A DNA stretch of 64,000 bases from Globisporangium splendens (GCA_006386115.1 VFIW01000011.1:620001-684000); one strand, 5' to 3'; counted from the first letter of the stretch, positions 13,495-26,031 are shown. Notes: generated by a model not told the origin, from the sequence alone. Made by a program: numbers and translations.

Positions 13495-16400
13495 ATGAAG
13501 CTCGGGAGCCACAGCGACGTGCACAGCAGCGGTGGCAGCGAAGGCGGCCGCAGCGGATCCGGAGGGGGCTCCCTTTCCATCTCCGCCGTCATGCAGGACC
13601 TCAAGGAGAAGTTCAAGAACGACGAAGATTCCGATCATTGTAGGTGTATTTTTTTGTTTTTTGTTTTTTCTCTCTCCTTTATTAGGATCTTTGGAGTGTG
13701 GTGATGGTTAGACGGAGGATAAGATGCATGTGCTGACATGACCGTGCTTATGCATGTGTAGCGTCCCCTTTCCAGGGACTGGACAAAGCCACGGTGCTGC
13801 AGGAGACCAAGATCTTCTCGGATGCGACGATGGTCACCAAGCACCCGAAGAAGTGCTGCCAGCTGATCACGAAGCTGCTCCACATTCTCACGCAGGGAGA
13901 ACCGTTCACGAGCGCTGAGACCACCGCAGTGTTCTTTGGCGTCACCAAGCTGTTCCAGTCAAAGGATGCGAACTTGCGCCGCATGATGTACCTGTTCATC
14001 AAGGAAGTCGCCGAAGCGACCGCCGCCGACGAAGTGATCATCGTCACGCAGAGTCTGACGAAGGACATGAGCTCCGATGTGGATCTCTACCGCGCGAACG
14101 CGATTCGTGTGCTCTGTCGCATCATCGATGTGAGTGGGCTTGTCGATTTTTGTATTTCCAGCCACTGTGAAAAAAGGCACTCACCAGCTTTACGTGACGC
14201 TGCATACTCTAGGGATCGATGTTGAATGCTATCGAGCGTTTCATGAAGCAAGCGATTGTGGACCGCAACGCGCTGGTGTCGAGCTCGGCGCTCGTCTCGG
14301 GCATGCATCTGATCAAGCAGAACCCGGAAGTCGTGCGTCGATGGGTGAACGAAGTGCAGGAGGCCGTGAACTCGCAGCACGACATGGTGCAGTACCACGC
14401 CGTTGGCCTGCTGTACCAGATTCGTCAGCACGACAAGTTGGCGGTATCCAAGGTACGACTTGCTGCATTTCCCCAAATGGATTGTGTGTGCCGTGTCGGA
14501 CTCCTTACTTACTCGTGCCTGTGTATATGTGTTGACAGTTTATTAACCAGCTCCAAAAGACGAACCTGCGATCGAACCTTGCGACGTGTCTCTTGATCCG
14601 CTACACGGCGGGTCTGCTTCGTGAGGATTTGGGCGCTCAGGATCCTCGACCGTTGTACCAATTCTTGCAAAAGATGCTGCGACAAAAGAACGAGGTGCGC
14701 AAGGAAATCAGGAAAATCTGGCATTGCGTATGGATAGGTTTTAACGTGAAACCATTTCTTGTTGGCGTAGATGGTTATTTATGAAGCGGCGAAGGCGTTG
14801 TGCTCGTTGCCTGTGGATACGCGAGACTTGACGCAGGCGATTGTAGTGCTTCAGCTGTTCTTGAGCTCGTCGAAGCCAACTCTCCGTTTTGCCGCCGTGC
14901 GCACGTTGAACCAGGTTGCATTGACCCAACCGCTTCTTGTCACGCGATGCAATGACGACATGGAATCGCTCATCTCGGACCCGAACCGTTCGATTGCGAC
15001 GCTCGCTATCACAACGTTGCTGAAAACTGGTGCGGAGTCGAGTGTGGACCGCCTCATGAAGCAGATTTCGACCTTTATGGGCGACATTGCTGACGAGTTC
15101 AAGATTGTGGTCGTGGAAGCGATTAAGAACCTGTGCATCAAGTACCCACAAAAGCACCGCGTGCTGTTGAACTTCTTGGCCAACTTTTTGCGTGAAGAAG
15201 GCGGGTACGAGTTCAAGAAGACGATCACAGATTCGATTCTGTTCTTGATTGACCGCATCCCAGACTGCAAGGAAGGTGGTCTGCTTCACCTGTGTGAGTT
15301 CATCGAAGACTGTGAGTTTACTCAACTCTCGACCAAGATCCTTCGCGTGCTCGGACAGAAGGGACCTACGACGTCGGCGCCATCGCGCTACATTCGCTAC
15401 ATCCGCAACCGTGTCATTCTGGAGAATGCGGCTGTGCGTGCTTCGGCGGTGTCTGCGCTCGCCCAGTTTGCTATCCGCGTGGACTCGCTTCGTTTGAGCG
15501 TGTCGTCGTTGCTTCAATCATGCAAGCTCGACGATGATGACGAAGTCCGTGATCGCGCGACGATGTACTTGTCGATCCTTCACGGCGATGAAGGAGTGAG
15601 CAAGACGTTGCTCGTTGACGATTTCCCGATGAGTGTGGCTGCTCTGCAAAAGTCCATTGAGCAGTACCAGCTCCGCCCGACGGATGGTCCTGTGACGCTC
15701 GATGTGTTGCCGCATGTTGAGATTGTGGAGGAAGTGAAGGTTGCTGCCGCCGATGCCGACGACAGTGCGAACGACACCCCGCAAGCAGTCGCTGCTCCAG
15801 TTCAACCGCAAGATGTGGCCAAGGAATTGTATAAGGTATGCATGCGTTTGCGTGCGATTTTGTTTAATGATTTACATCTCCAGTGTGCTAAATCTCTGTT
15901 TTTGAAATGCCTTTCTTCCTCCACAGATTCCAGAGTTTGCGGATTTGGGTCCAATCTTCCGCTCCTCCAAGCCTGTCGAGCTCACGGAGGCGGAGGTGGA
16001 ATACGTTGTCAGCTGCACGAAGCACGTCTTCTCGGAACACTTGGTGTTGCAGTTTAAGATCATGAACACGGTCAATGACCAGCTCCTGACGAATGTGTCT
16101 GTGGGCTTCGCGATGGACCCTGATGATGTGTGGCAAATTCACTCGGTCGTTCCACTCAAGGAACTCGCGTACGGCAAGACGGGTTCGTGCTATGTGTGCT
16201 TGAAGCACATTGGCGATGGTGTGTACCCTGTGGTGCAAATTGCCAACGAGCTGAAGTTCAAGGTGCACGAAGTGAACCCATCCACGGGCGAAGCCGAAGA
16301 TGATGTAAGTGGTTATGCTGTTCTACAAACTGTAGTCGCTGGACGATGTCTGATCAACGTGTGTGTTTGTTTTGCAGGGATTTGACGAGGAATATCCGAT

Positions 16401-16773
16401 GGAAGACTTCGAGATTGGTCCAAACGACTTGATCGCGAAGGTTCCAGTGGGCGATTTCCGTTCGGCGTGGGAACACATCGGCGACGGTGCGGAAGCGAAG
16501 GGAAGCTATGCACTCAAGTACAAGAGCCTCGTGGAAGGTGTCGCTGCCGTGATCGATAACCTCGGCATGCAGCCTTGCGAGAACACTGCCGTGCCGCAAC
16601 CAAAGGCGAATGCGCACATTTTGTTGCTCTCTGGTGTGTTTGTTGGCGGCGTGAAGGTGCTCGTGAAGTCCAGAATAGTGCTGGACGAACAGAGCGGCGG
16701 CATGATCCTTCAAATGGCGGTCCGTTCCGAGAGTGAAGACATCAGTCAAACGATCATGGATTGCATTCGGTAA
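13495..16773 (+). CDS. COPG: Coatomer subunit gamma (COPI)
   Basis: Gamma-COP of 915 residues (human about 874), part of the COPI coat for Golgi-to-ER and intra-Golgi traffic. Seven exons: 13495-13639, 13762-14129, 14213-14452, 14539-14694, 14771-15835, 15927-16304 and 16378-16773. All introns are 73-122 nt with GT..AG ends and consistent phases. Family blocks are unmistakable: [27 protein letters not shown] ([19 protein letters not shown]), [11 protein letters not shown], then the appendage domain ending [18 protein letters not shown]. The N-terminal HEAT/adaptin solenoid spans about residues 50-560. An acidic/Ala hinge follows, then the ear domain from about 620. The Met at 13495 follows the microsatellite; an upstream in-frame ATG (13429) would add repeat-encoded residues and is unlikely. 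Confidence 0.95.
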
Positions 16774-16956
16774 ACGATGCGATCTGGTTTTTGCTGATCC
16801 TGCGTTTTCAAAAAGAGAGAAATGAGAGAAAGATGGAGGAAGAGACTAGATTCGCTCATTCGTAGCGTCCGGCAGGATGGTGAATGTAGTTTGTGTGATT
16901 TGTTTTCCACTTGCTAGTCACGAATGCCTTTTTACTCTCCTATGCGAGCTGCAAAC

Positions 16957-18857
16957 TCACTGTTTCGACACTTCCAAAAGACCTTCCGACCACAGACGCA
17001 GCAGCATACCGCGCACCGCGGTCTCGTCAGACTCGTCGCTGTCCAAGCTGTCCACAGGTATAAATTTTGGGTACGACGAGTAAAGCTTCATCAAAGGTTG
17101 CGCGAGCTCTCCTGGGAACGCGATGCTCTGTGGTTGAGCAGGTACTTGACCCATTGTCGCAGCGAAATCACCTTCGTCGTCGTCACCTCCATCGCCGTCA
17201 CTGCCGTCATGCTCGCCATCTTCGCTCTTTCCTTCGTCTTCATCGTCATCCCCTTCTCCTTTATCATCGCTGCCATCGTCGCTTGCACCGTCTTCATCGT
17301 GGAAGTTGCCATGGCACGTGCACAACCCCATGTGGTGAATGCGGCAGTTCTTGGACGAGTAGTACACCGCGATGAACGCTTCTTTCATTTCATCTTCACC
17401 CATCGCCAAGCGGATGTGCGATCGGTCCTTGAAGCGGATACTGACCTTCCCATCCAGGGGCGAGATCGACATGTCCTGCTCGCTTTCATCCATAGGAGGC
17501 AATCGATTCGCAACAAAGTCCATTGCAGCTTCGTCCGCAGCTTGCTGCAGATCCGTCGAGTCCACTTGTCCTGCGAGCTTTCCAATGAGATCTTTCAGCG
17601 TTTCCGTGAATTCCTGAGCCTGCTTTGAGTCGGATGGGAACTGCGACCCCATGTATTGAAGGTACCCGACTGGCAGACCGCGACGAAAGTCGATATCGGA
17701 ATCGAAAGCGCGTCGAATAATCCGAGGAAGCGCGACTTCCAAGAAGTTTGCCCACGCGTTGTGCTGGTACACCGAAATGGTCACGTGCGTCGAGAACTGC
17801 TTGTCATCCGTGGCGGCTTGGTGGACCACCCCTCGTGGGAAGTAAAGCTGTTAAGATGTGTGCAAGCGTTAGTTTCAAGAGCAGCGGCAGGTAAAGCTAT
17901 GAAATGTGGTGGGTCACGCACCAGGTCGCCTTCTTCCAGAGTCAGCTCCATCCATGGCGCGCCGATTTGGTCAGGCGAAAGGTCATTGCTGTGCTCTCCA
18001 GCCAACTCGGTGATAGGGTGGTAGAGCTTCCACTTCTTGCGTCCTTCAGTCTGATGGTTAGGCAACGGATTAGAAAGTGATAAGTGCCTTTAACAGCCTT
18101 GCCGTGAAGGAGCGAGTCGAACGATTGTAAATGAACAGCACCTGGAGGATGAACACTTCAACATCATCGTGATGTGGCGCAAGCGCTTGCGCAGCAGGCG
18201 GGGTCAGATAAGCACTCGCACCGGCGAGGCAGCCGAAGTGCGCTTCAAACGCAGCATTGATCTTGAAGAGCTCGTCGACGTAGCGTTGAGGCTGGTAGAA
18301 CTGGCAGCTGTAGCGTTGGTCAAAGAGACGCGCGACCTTCTTGCGCGACACAGAAGCTTTGCCGTCGCCACCGTAGTTTTCGCGCGTTCCATCGACGTAC
18401 TTGCAGATCGTCAGGTCCTTGCCGTAGCTCAGTTCGTTCCCTTGGACAGTCTCGAGCGCCTTTTTCTTTGAGAACAGGTCACGAGGGAAGAGCTATAGAC
18501 ATACGCAACACACACAAGTAGTACCGATTAGTTCAGCAACATCCGTTCCAAATGGCGCATTCACTGCCAACAACTAATGCCAACCGGTCGTACCTTGTGT
18601 TTTCCGTTGCTGCGCACGTGCAGCGGCTTTCTCTCAAAGTATTCCGAGAAAAACGTATCAAGATCCATTCCACCGAGGAGCTCCTTCAGGGTCGCTGCCG
18701 CGAGGCTCTTGCTGTCTTCCTGCTCTGGCGCAGCGCTTGCAGCAGCAGCATCCACCTTCTGCTTCTTCTTGTCCTTGCCGTTGCGCTTGCCCCCAGCGTC
18801 GTGACTGCGCTTGCCGGCGCCGTTCGGCTTGCGATCTTGCGGTCGAAGTCGAGCCAT
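16957..18857 (-). CDS. JmjC ribosomal oxygenase (MINA/NO66-like)
   Basis: Fe(II)/2-oxoglutarate-dependent JmjC oxygenase of 544 residues; family members hydroxylate a histidine in ribosomal proteins in the nucleolus. Four exons: 18594-18857, 18142-18492, 17922-18050 and 16957-17847 (introns 101, 91 and 74 nt). The N terminus is basic (GKDKKKQKVD, likely nuclear signal). The signature LLGGMDLDTFFSEYFERKPLHV is followed by the metal motif PHHDD (about H195, D197), GRKKWKLY, GDLLYFPRG and STHVTIS with the third histidine near 269. STHVTIS and YQHNAWANFLE look most like MINA/RIOX2. The C-terminal winged-helix part contains a long Asp/Glu-rich insertion (about 50 residues, 17150-17310), unusual for the family. 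Confidence 0.9.
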
Positions 18858-19090
18858 TTTCCTGTTGGCTGCGCTTCCAGTGATGACCAACGAACCAAGT
18901 TACCCTTTCCAAGATGTCCCAATTTAAGGTACAAAACAAAATGTACGTACATAGTGTGGGTTACACTAGATGCGGCATTGGAGCGACAACTCCCCCACAT
19001 TGCACTGTTGTGCTGCTTTCCCCCCTTCAACTGGCGCGTTCTCGGCGCTGTACACAAAACCCCATACGTTAGTCCTTCCTGGCAGGCAGG

Positions 19091-22000
19091 ATGGCGGACG
19101 AGGTCCCCGCGCCATTGCCGCCAGTGCCGTCGCTACTCTCGATGGACGAGCAGGAGCAGCAGAAAAAGCAGCTCAAGGTGGAGAACCTGCTGGGTGAGTA
19201 TGCGGGAGCTGGCGATGACGAAGCAGCTGCGGGTATAGCCGACGACCGCAGCGTCCACGAGGTGGCGCAAGCGACGTCGACGAGGTACTGTACATATGAA
19301 CGCTCGGTTTGCTGCATACAGCGCTGTTATCCTTGGGAAACGGTGATGGACGTTGCGAGTGTATGTGGCAGCATGCTAACGTATGCGGTGGATGCCGCTT
19401 GCTTTTGTGAAACACACAAAACGCGGATGCAATGCTGTAGTGCGCAACCCGACGAAGCGACTCCGAGGGCCATGCGAACGTTTGTGGATGTGGAGCGGAT
19501 TCGTATTAAGCTGGAGATTGCGCACGTGCGAGCGAGCGGACCTCTGAGTGAAATACCGAGTGGGCGTGTGTTCGATTCGGCTCCGGAGCATGCGCGTGCC
19601 GACATCGCGCACGATGATACTGCCTCGAAGAAGGGGCTCGATGAACCAGCACTCGATGATATGGAGCGACTAAGCGACGGCCATGAGGTCAATTCTGCCG
19701 ATCATTTCATCAAGAAGGAGTCGATTGCCATTCAGCCGATTGCGCAGGTGGCTGAGAACGAAACGGAGATCGCTCGTGAAGGATCGACTGGCCATCCTAA
19801 TCGCACGGTACGCTTCCTGATCCTTGCTTCCGTATGTTGTGATTGAGAGCGCTGAATGACGTATGCTTGCATGGTCTGATTCCCTGCTTTAGGATACCCT
19901 CGTCGCAAGCTCTGAAAAGTAAGGCGAACTGCTGCTATACGACTTTGTTCGAAGAGATGCTGACATTCTGACGTTGTTGTTGACATCGCAGACACACTGA
20001 GAAAGAACCTGTCAGCACAGAGAAACGAGAACCGGAGACGCCGAGCGACAGTGATGTGAAGGAAGTCATCGCGGAAAGGACAAAGGAAGAAGTGTCAGGA
20101 AGCGAAAGTTGTAATGGGTATGCTCCTGCTGTTGCGATTCCTCACACACCTGCTGACAAGGCCGATGGCATCAACCGGCAGCCAATCTCGGGAACCTCGA
20201 CGGTTGTGCCTACAGCTGAACACGAAGCGGTTGTGGTCAAGACAGCACCCGATGCCGTAATCATAGATGCTGAGCATGCCCCTGTTCCCACCATGACAAA
20301 GAGAACCGTGCCTGATGAAAACCAACCCCTCAATGAGTACCTCGTGTTAGAGCTGGAAATCTTTTCGAGCTACATGCTCGGTGTGAATGTGACGAGCAAC
20401 ATTACGAAGAACAACCGCGTGGCGCATGCGAGTACGCTTCAAATGTATACCGACCATACACGTGCTCTTGCCGATTTTGATGCAGACTGGCGACGGTACG
20501 TTCGTCTTTGTCTGCTTGTGGAGACGTTGCACTGTTGTACTTTGTTTCTGATGTTGATGCATTGTTGGCTTTAGGTCTCATTTCGGTGCGAAAGGATGGG
20601 CGAATGTGAGCAGTGCGCCATCTTCGGTGGTGGATGCTGTTGTCATGCCGACTAACTTCGCAGAGAAGAACCCTTTCAGGAAGAGCACATCGGAGGTCAA
20701 CAGCCACCAATGGCTGTCGCTTCTGGAACATGTCATACCATCGAGTAGCGGCATCAAACGAGGGAACGAGTCGAGAAAGAGGGATGATCACACAGACGAC
20801 TGGTCCAGAAGAGGACTAAATGGAATTGTCGTGTCTCACAACGATCGCGACAAGCATCGGGTCAAGGTGAGTGCAGCCACCAAAGTTTGCTTGCTTGATA
20901 TTGTTATGCTGATGATGTGTGCCTTTCTTGTTTTTGTCAGATACGATCGCTCATGACTGAGCTGACTCAAATGCAATGTATTCCGGGGCTTCACATCGTC
21001 GTTGCTTCGAACAGTGAGCTTTTCGCATGGCAGCGGGTGCTCACGTCAGAGAACCGAGCAGAATTTTATCCGTACTGGGGGGAGAAGGCGGATCGAGAAA
21101 CCAGTCTGAGAACGCTTCGAGATAAATATCTGTCCCGGCAAAAAGCGACACCTCATGTATTGCTCACTAGCTACGATGTATTTGCTGAAGACGTGGGAGT
21201 TTTGAGCATGGTGCAATGGCAGCTTGCTGTTCTCGAAGTTTCTGAGGTTGTCGCATTTCAGGAACAACTGGATTCTGTCTGGATGAAGCTGTTGTCTCTG
21301 CGAGCCCGGCAGAGGGTAGTCATCTGCCACGAAGAGTTACACGTTGACGCACGAAAATTGCTTCACTTTTTACTGCCAGGGTTGTTTTCGTCTCGGCGGA
21401 AGCTACTGGTACGATGCAGATCGTGATATTCTTGATTGTTGTTCTAGACACTGACGTACGCGTACTTGTGATGAATAGGCTTGGAGCTGTGCAGCATTCG
21501 ACACAGACTTTATTCATCGATTGTGCGATGTGCTGAGGTCGTTCGTGCTCCTGTCCGAGTCAGACGAAGTCAATGCGTTCGTTGGAAAGGTTTTCCAGCA
21601 TACGCTTTTCAAAAGTGATCAAGAATTGTCGATACTAAATTTGCTGGATAGATATGGCATCCTTCGACCAAGTGTTACCACCCACACCAAAGAAGACCAG
21701 AGCAGCGTTGAGGCAAAGAGTTTGAGAAACCAGATTGCAGTAGCCTCGCATGGAAGGGTACGTACCTCGTGTCTTCTCTGTGCAACGCCTTGCCTGCTGT
21801 AACCTCACAAAATTTGATTTTTGTAGCCAAGAGCTAGAAAACTCAGTGGAGAGCCATCGGTCCAGTCGCCAAAAGTGGTTCACAAGGTTTGCTTCATGAG
21901 TTCCAGTCACTTTTCTTGACGATTCACATTTCGAAGTAACGTTTGCCATTTGTTATTTTTCTGTTTGCAATAGAAGAGACGAGGAAGTGATGGGACCCCT

Positions 22001-23698
22001 CGATCGCGAAAGAGAATAAGTCGGTGTGGGAAATGTGCCGGCTGCCTCTCTGAGGATTGCATGGTGTGCGGTCATTGCAAAGATATGAAGAAATATGGAG
22101 GACCTGGCTTGCGGAAGCAATCGTGCAAGAACCGCAAGTGCATAAACCCGAAGAGCTGGGGAATGGCTAAGAAGGAGAAGAAAACCAAACTAAGAAAGCA
22201 AGAAAAGGAACAGCTCCAAGATGAGGACGAGGAGATGGCAAGTGAGAAGTACGAGTCGGACCCTGAAGAAGATGACGGAGCGCTCTCATATTACTCGCAA
22301 GATAGCGACAGAGAGTCGACTTCTGGCCCGATAATATTAAGCGAAGCCGTGCATTCGGACTCAGACGCTCACGACATGCTGAAATCATCGGAAGAACTGC
22401 CACCTTCGCCGAGAGAGGTAAGCCTGGAATCGGACGAGAGACTTCAAGACAACTCACTAGATGGGTCGGACGCTGTCTTTGGCTCGAAATCCTCACGGAC
22501 GCGGGTGATGCGGTGCGGAAAGTGTGCTGGCTGTACAGCTTCAGATTGTATGAAATGCCGTCATTGCCTCGACATGAAAAAGTATGGCGGACCAGGACTT
22601 CGCAAGCAATCGTGCAAGAATCGAAAGTGCATTGTACCGAAGATGGTTCTGCTGAATCAGTCGAAAGACGACGAATTCATGGATGAAAAGGGCAACGTCG
22701 TGTATCCAGATTATTATGACGGAGCAGACATGTTGGATGGCGCCGAGCTCTACCATACCGGAGCACTTGACGCGAGAACCTCGATGATTTCAGTGATTCA
22801 AGAATGCGAGATTTTTATCGATCGACACCTAGTGTTTACATGTGATTTCTGCGTCGCGAGATTCAGCTCGAAAGACCTTCTCGACCTTCACGAGCGCGTT
22901 GAACATTCACCTGCTACAATCCAAGTCGACGTATTCGAGAGAGAAGCCAGTCGCATGTTCTTGCACCCGATCCATCAGAACTGCTTTATCAACGCTCAAC
23001 TTTGCGAGAGAAACCAGATACAGCGGGTTTGTCCGAGAGCGTACGTGAAGCTTGAGGTATGTGGTGAAGCAAACGTCCAGTATTATTCATTCTTCTGAGC
23101 TGGGTTTCTGATGCGTTGCTGTCGTATGGTATCTGGAATGTAGGGACGCGATTTCCAGTATTTTATGATGCAGCCTTGCATTGTCCTCGGTCGATTGAGC
23201 TCGTGGTGGCTCAATTTTTACCAGAATCTTGGGCTGACAAACGCAACCGGACTTGGCGGTGGCGATGTCGACTGCCATATCGGAAACGATACGACCATCG
23301 ATTCGAAACACGCTTTGATAGCATGGAGTTCGAACAAGAAGAGTTTTACAATCGAGTGTGTGAGTGATCGAACGCCGATTTTGGTGAATGGCCAAGAAGT
23401 CAGCTTCGAGTCTGTGCCAATGACGCTCGAGAGCCGCAACCTCGTTGAAATCGGATCGTGTGCGTTCTACTTCTTGCTGCCGAAGGCTCCCAGCGACAAC
23501 AAGGAGCAGTGGAGCTATAGACAACCGGCACAAGACCAAGTGGAAACGCTTCCTCGTTCGGAGCTCCAGGCATGGCTTCATGCGACGATAAGGAAGCGAC
23601 GAGCATCAGCATCTGGTGATGGTGGCAAACTAGACCATGCCAGTGAAGCCGCAGCGATAAAGAAGCGCTGCCAGGAGCGCCTCGCAATGACGAGTTAG
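19091..23698 (+). CDS. INO80/SNF2-like, double CXXC, FHA chromatin protein
   Basis: Nine exons give 1,327 residues: 19091-19807, 19893-19918, 19992-20495, 20575-20866, 20941-21408, 21479-21757, 21827-21886, 21974-23056 and 23144-23698; every intron is GT..AG, 69-87 nt and phase-consistent. Residues 514-760 resemble the first RecA lobe of INO80-type SNF2 ATPases (PYWGEKADRETSLRTLRDKY, HVLLTSYDVFAEDV, MVQWQLAVLEVSE, LLHFLLPGLF), but the DEAH position reads LEVSE and no Walker A is visible, so ATPase activity is unlikely. Two CXXC fingers follow (about 800-838 and 960-1000; CGKCAGC..CxxCGHC..KYGGPGLRKQSCKNRKC), the fold that binds unmethylated CpG. A C2H2 finger (CDFC..HERVEH, about 1075-1095) and a C-terminal FHA domain (about 1155-1255; LGR..VNGQEV) complete it. 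A cysteine-rich part of exon 1 (19284-19440) could be an unrecognised intron. Confidence 0.8.
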
Positions 23699-24025
23699 AT
23701 CTGCTGAATAAGGTAACCGTAGAAATCAATCCAACCACACGTTCATTGCTGACAGTCAAGCATTTCCAATTGCCATCATCGCATTTTCATCAACATCAAC
23801 ATATTCGACCACAATAATGAACTTACAGAGGTTCGAACTGTGTATTGCTGTTGACAGGTGTATGCATTATTTTGGTTCCGTCTATTTTTGCAATTATTTC
23901 GTTCCGTCTGCCTGGTTTTGGTCAAAAGCCCACAGCCAGCCAATTGGAGGCGAATCTAGAGAGGGGCGGCGAAAGCGACACGGCTGGGGGAGACACCAAA
24001 ATCACAGACTCTACAAGCGAGCAAG
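23699..24025. other. Spacer upstream of Hsp70 gene
   Basis: 327 bp between the chromatin protein stop and the Hsp70-like start. It must hold the 3' end of one and the promoter of the other. I see no further gene. Confidence 0.5.
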
Positions 24026-25726
24026 ATGGTTGTTGCAGGCATCGACATTGGATCCACCCACGGCTGCGTGGGCGTGTTCCACAACGGCAAGGTGAACATC
24101 ATCGCCAACGACCAGGGCTTCCGCACGACACCAGCGTACGTGACCTTCGAGGGCGACGAGGTCATCATCGGTGACACGGCCGTCAACAAACTGCACTCGC
24201 ACGCCGAGAACACGATCTTTCATCTCAAGCGTGTGCTGGGTAAGAACCACGAGGACGTCGTCGACCAGGACTACATCCAGGAGTGGTCGTTCAAGGTCGC
24301 CAAAGCCGACGATGGCGCGGTCCACGCCGCGACGTCCCGCAACGGCGAGCCGCACCACGTCACCCCGGTCGAGTTCGTGTCGCTCTTGATCAAGAACTTG
24401 AAGGACCTCGCCGAGGACTTCACTGGTGAATCCGTCGACAGCGTCGTGCTGAGCATCCCAGCACACGCGACCGATAAGCAAAAAGAGTTGCTCCAGGAAG
24501 CCGCGGACAAGGCTGGCGTCAACGTGCTGACATTCATCAGCGAGCCACTCGCCGCTGCCATCGCGTACGGTCTGGACGACAGCGCCAAGAGCGCGCACCC
24601 AGAGTACGTCTTGGTGTTTGACATTGGTGGTGCGACCCACGACGTGACCTTGATCAACGCGGACAAGGGACTTTTCGAGATCGTGGCGACTGCCGGCAAC
24701 GACAAGTTGGGTGGCGAAGACTTCACCAAGGCGCTTGTGGAACACTGCGCCAAGGCTTTCCAGCGCAAGACCAAGCTCAACGTGAAGGACAACAAGAAGG
24801 CGTCGAGCCGTCTCCGTATTGCCTGTGAGACCGCGAAGCGCACGCTTTCCACCCAGACCCAAGTGAACATTGAGATCGACTCGTTGATGGAAGGCGAAGA
24901 CTTTTCGCTCAAGCTCTCGCGTCCACGTTTCGAGGAGTTGATCAACGACTACGTGACGGCTGCGTTGAAGGAAGTCGAGACGCTCTTGGAGTCGGCCGAC
25001 GTTGAGAAGGAACACGTCGACCACGTCATCCTTGTCGGTGGTTCGTCACGTATCCCATTGTTGCAGAACGCCGTGAAGAAGTACTTTGACGGCAAGACCA
25101 CGCACTTGCACTTGTCGCCTGATGAGGTCGTTGCGCACGGTGCCACCGTCGAAGCCTCGCTTCGTGCGGACCTTGCCAACTTTGAGACCCCAAAGAAGGC
25201 GCTCGAGAACGTGAACGTGACCCCGTTGACCTTGTCGGTGGCTCTCGCCAACGGCAGTGTGTCGGAATTGATCCACCGCGAGACCGTGCTCCCAGCCACA
25301 GCCACCGAGACCTTCACGACCTCGCAGGACAACCAGACGGCGATTTTCTTGCAGATCTACGAAGGTGAGCGCGTGATGGCCAAGGACAACACGTTGCTGG
25401 CGTCGTTGGCCGTGTCGGGCATTGCGCCAGCGCCAAAGGGCGAGGCTGAGATCGAAGTCACCTTCGCTGTGAACACCAAGGGTGCGCTCACGATCACGGC
25501 TGTTGAGCAGACTGCGGGCAAGAAGACGCTGGAGGTGAGCAACGACCCAAAGCGTTTGACTGCCGCTGACGTCGCTACGATCATCCAAAAGGCTGAGGAC
25601 GCCGCCGAGGAAGACGATGCGTTGTTGGACGCTTTGGAGGATGAGGACGACGAGGAAGCAGAAGAGGAGGTAGCTGTCCCAGCTGCTGCTGCGCCTGTGT
25701 TCGCGCCAACGGGGGACCTAGATTAA
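24026..25726 (+). CDS. Atypical Hsp70 (Ssz1/HSPA14-like)
   Basis: Intronless Hsp70-family chaperone of 566 residues. The nucleotide-binding domain has phosphate loops GIDIGSTHGCVGVF (near residue 5) and VFDIGGATHDV (canonical Hsp70: DLGGGTFDV), and the adenosine motif VILVGGSSRIP. The beta substrate domain begins at NVTPLTLSVAL, but the hydrophobic linker (DLLLLD in canonical Hsp70) is replaced by KKALENV. After about residue 505 the helical lid is missing and replaced by an Asp/Glu/Ala-rich tail. There is no signal peptide or EEVD end. Length and missing lid fit the ribosome-associated Ssz1/HSPA14 group better than canonical cytosolic Hsp70 (about 650 residues); the sequence of the ATPase domain is less divergent than in those. 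Codon use is strongly C/G-ending, suggesting high expression. Confidence 0.82.
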   Translation: MVVAGIDIGSTHGCVGVFHNGKVNIIANDQGFRTTPAYVTFEGDEVIIGDTAVNKLHSHAENTIFHLKRVLGKNHEDVVDQDYIQEWSFKVAKADDGAVHAATSRNGEPHHVTPVEFVSLLIKNLKDLAEDFTGESVDSVVLSIPAHATDKQKELLQEAADKAGVNVLTFISEPLAAAIAYGLDDSAKSAHPEYVLVFDIGGATHDVTLINADKGLFEIVATAGNDKLGGEDFTKALVEHCAKAFQRKTKLNVKDNKKASSRLRIACETAKRTLSTQTQVNIEIDSLMEGEDFSLKLSRPRFEELINDYVTAALKEVETLLESADVEKEHVDHVILVGGSSRIPLLQNAVKKYFDGKTTHLHLSPDEVVAHGATVEASLRADLANFETPKKALENVNVTPLTLSVALANGSVSELIHRETVLPATATETFTTSQDNQTAIFLQIYEGERVMAKDNTLLASLAVSGIAPAPKGEAEIEVTFAVNTKGALTITAVEQTAGKKTLEVSNDPKRLTAADVATIIQKAEDAAEEDDALLDALEDEDDEEAEEEVAVPAAAAPVFAPTGDLD

Positions 25727-26031
25727 ACGTACCTAAATCACTTACTACATACATTAAAGAGTCCATCCATTTTTGTATCGTCAAGTGTGTGTGTCTTTTT
25801 TCTTTTCTTTTCTTTTTTTTTTCCTATTTCACCCATCCATTGCCATTTCAATGATGCTGGGCGTAGGAAAATGGACTGCTTTGAGATATTTACATGCCGT
25901 ATGCTGTTTGCAAGGTTTATGTGGACGTTTATTTCTTGCGCGAACGATAAACACTGTGTGTGAGAGAAAGTGTCAGTGGGACCATATTGAGACCGACAGC
26001 GAGATAGCGAGTGAGCGAAACAGGAAGCGCC
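25727..26031. other. Spacer, pyrimidine-rich
   Basis: 305 bp with a T/C-rich tract (25795-25830) after the Hsp70 stop. No gene seen. Confidence 0.5.

Noticed and set aside
24011..25024. 337-codon minus-strand frame opposite the Hsp70-like gene
   Set aside because: Lies entirely within the Hsp70 coding sequence, has the Val/Leu/Arg/Asp bias expected from its codon usage, and has no domain.
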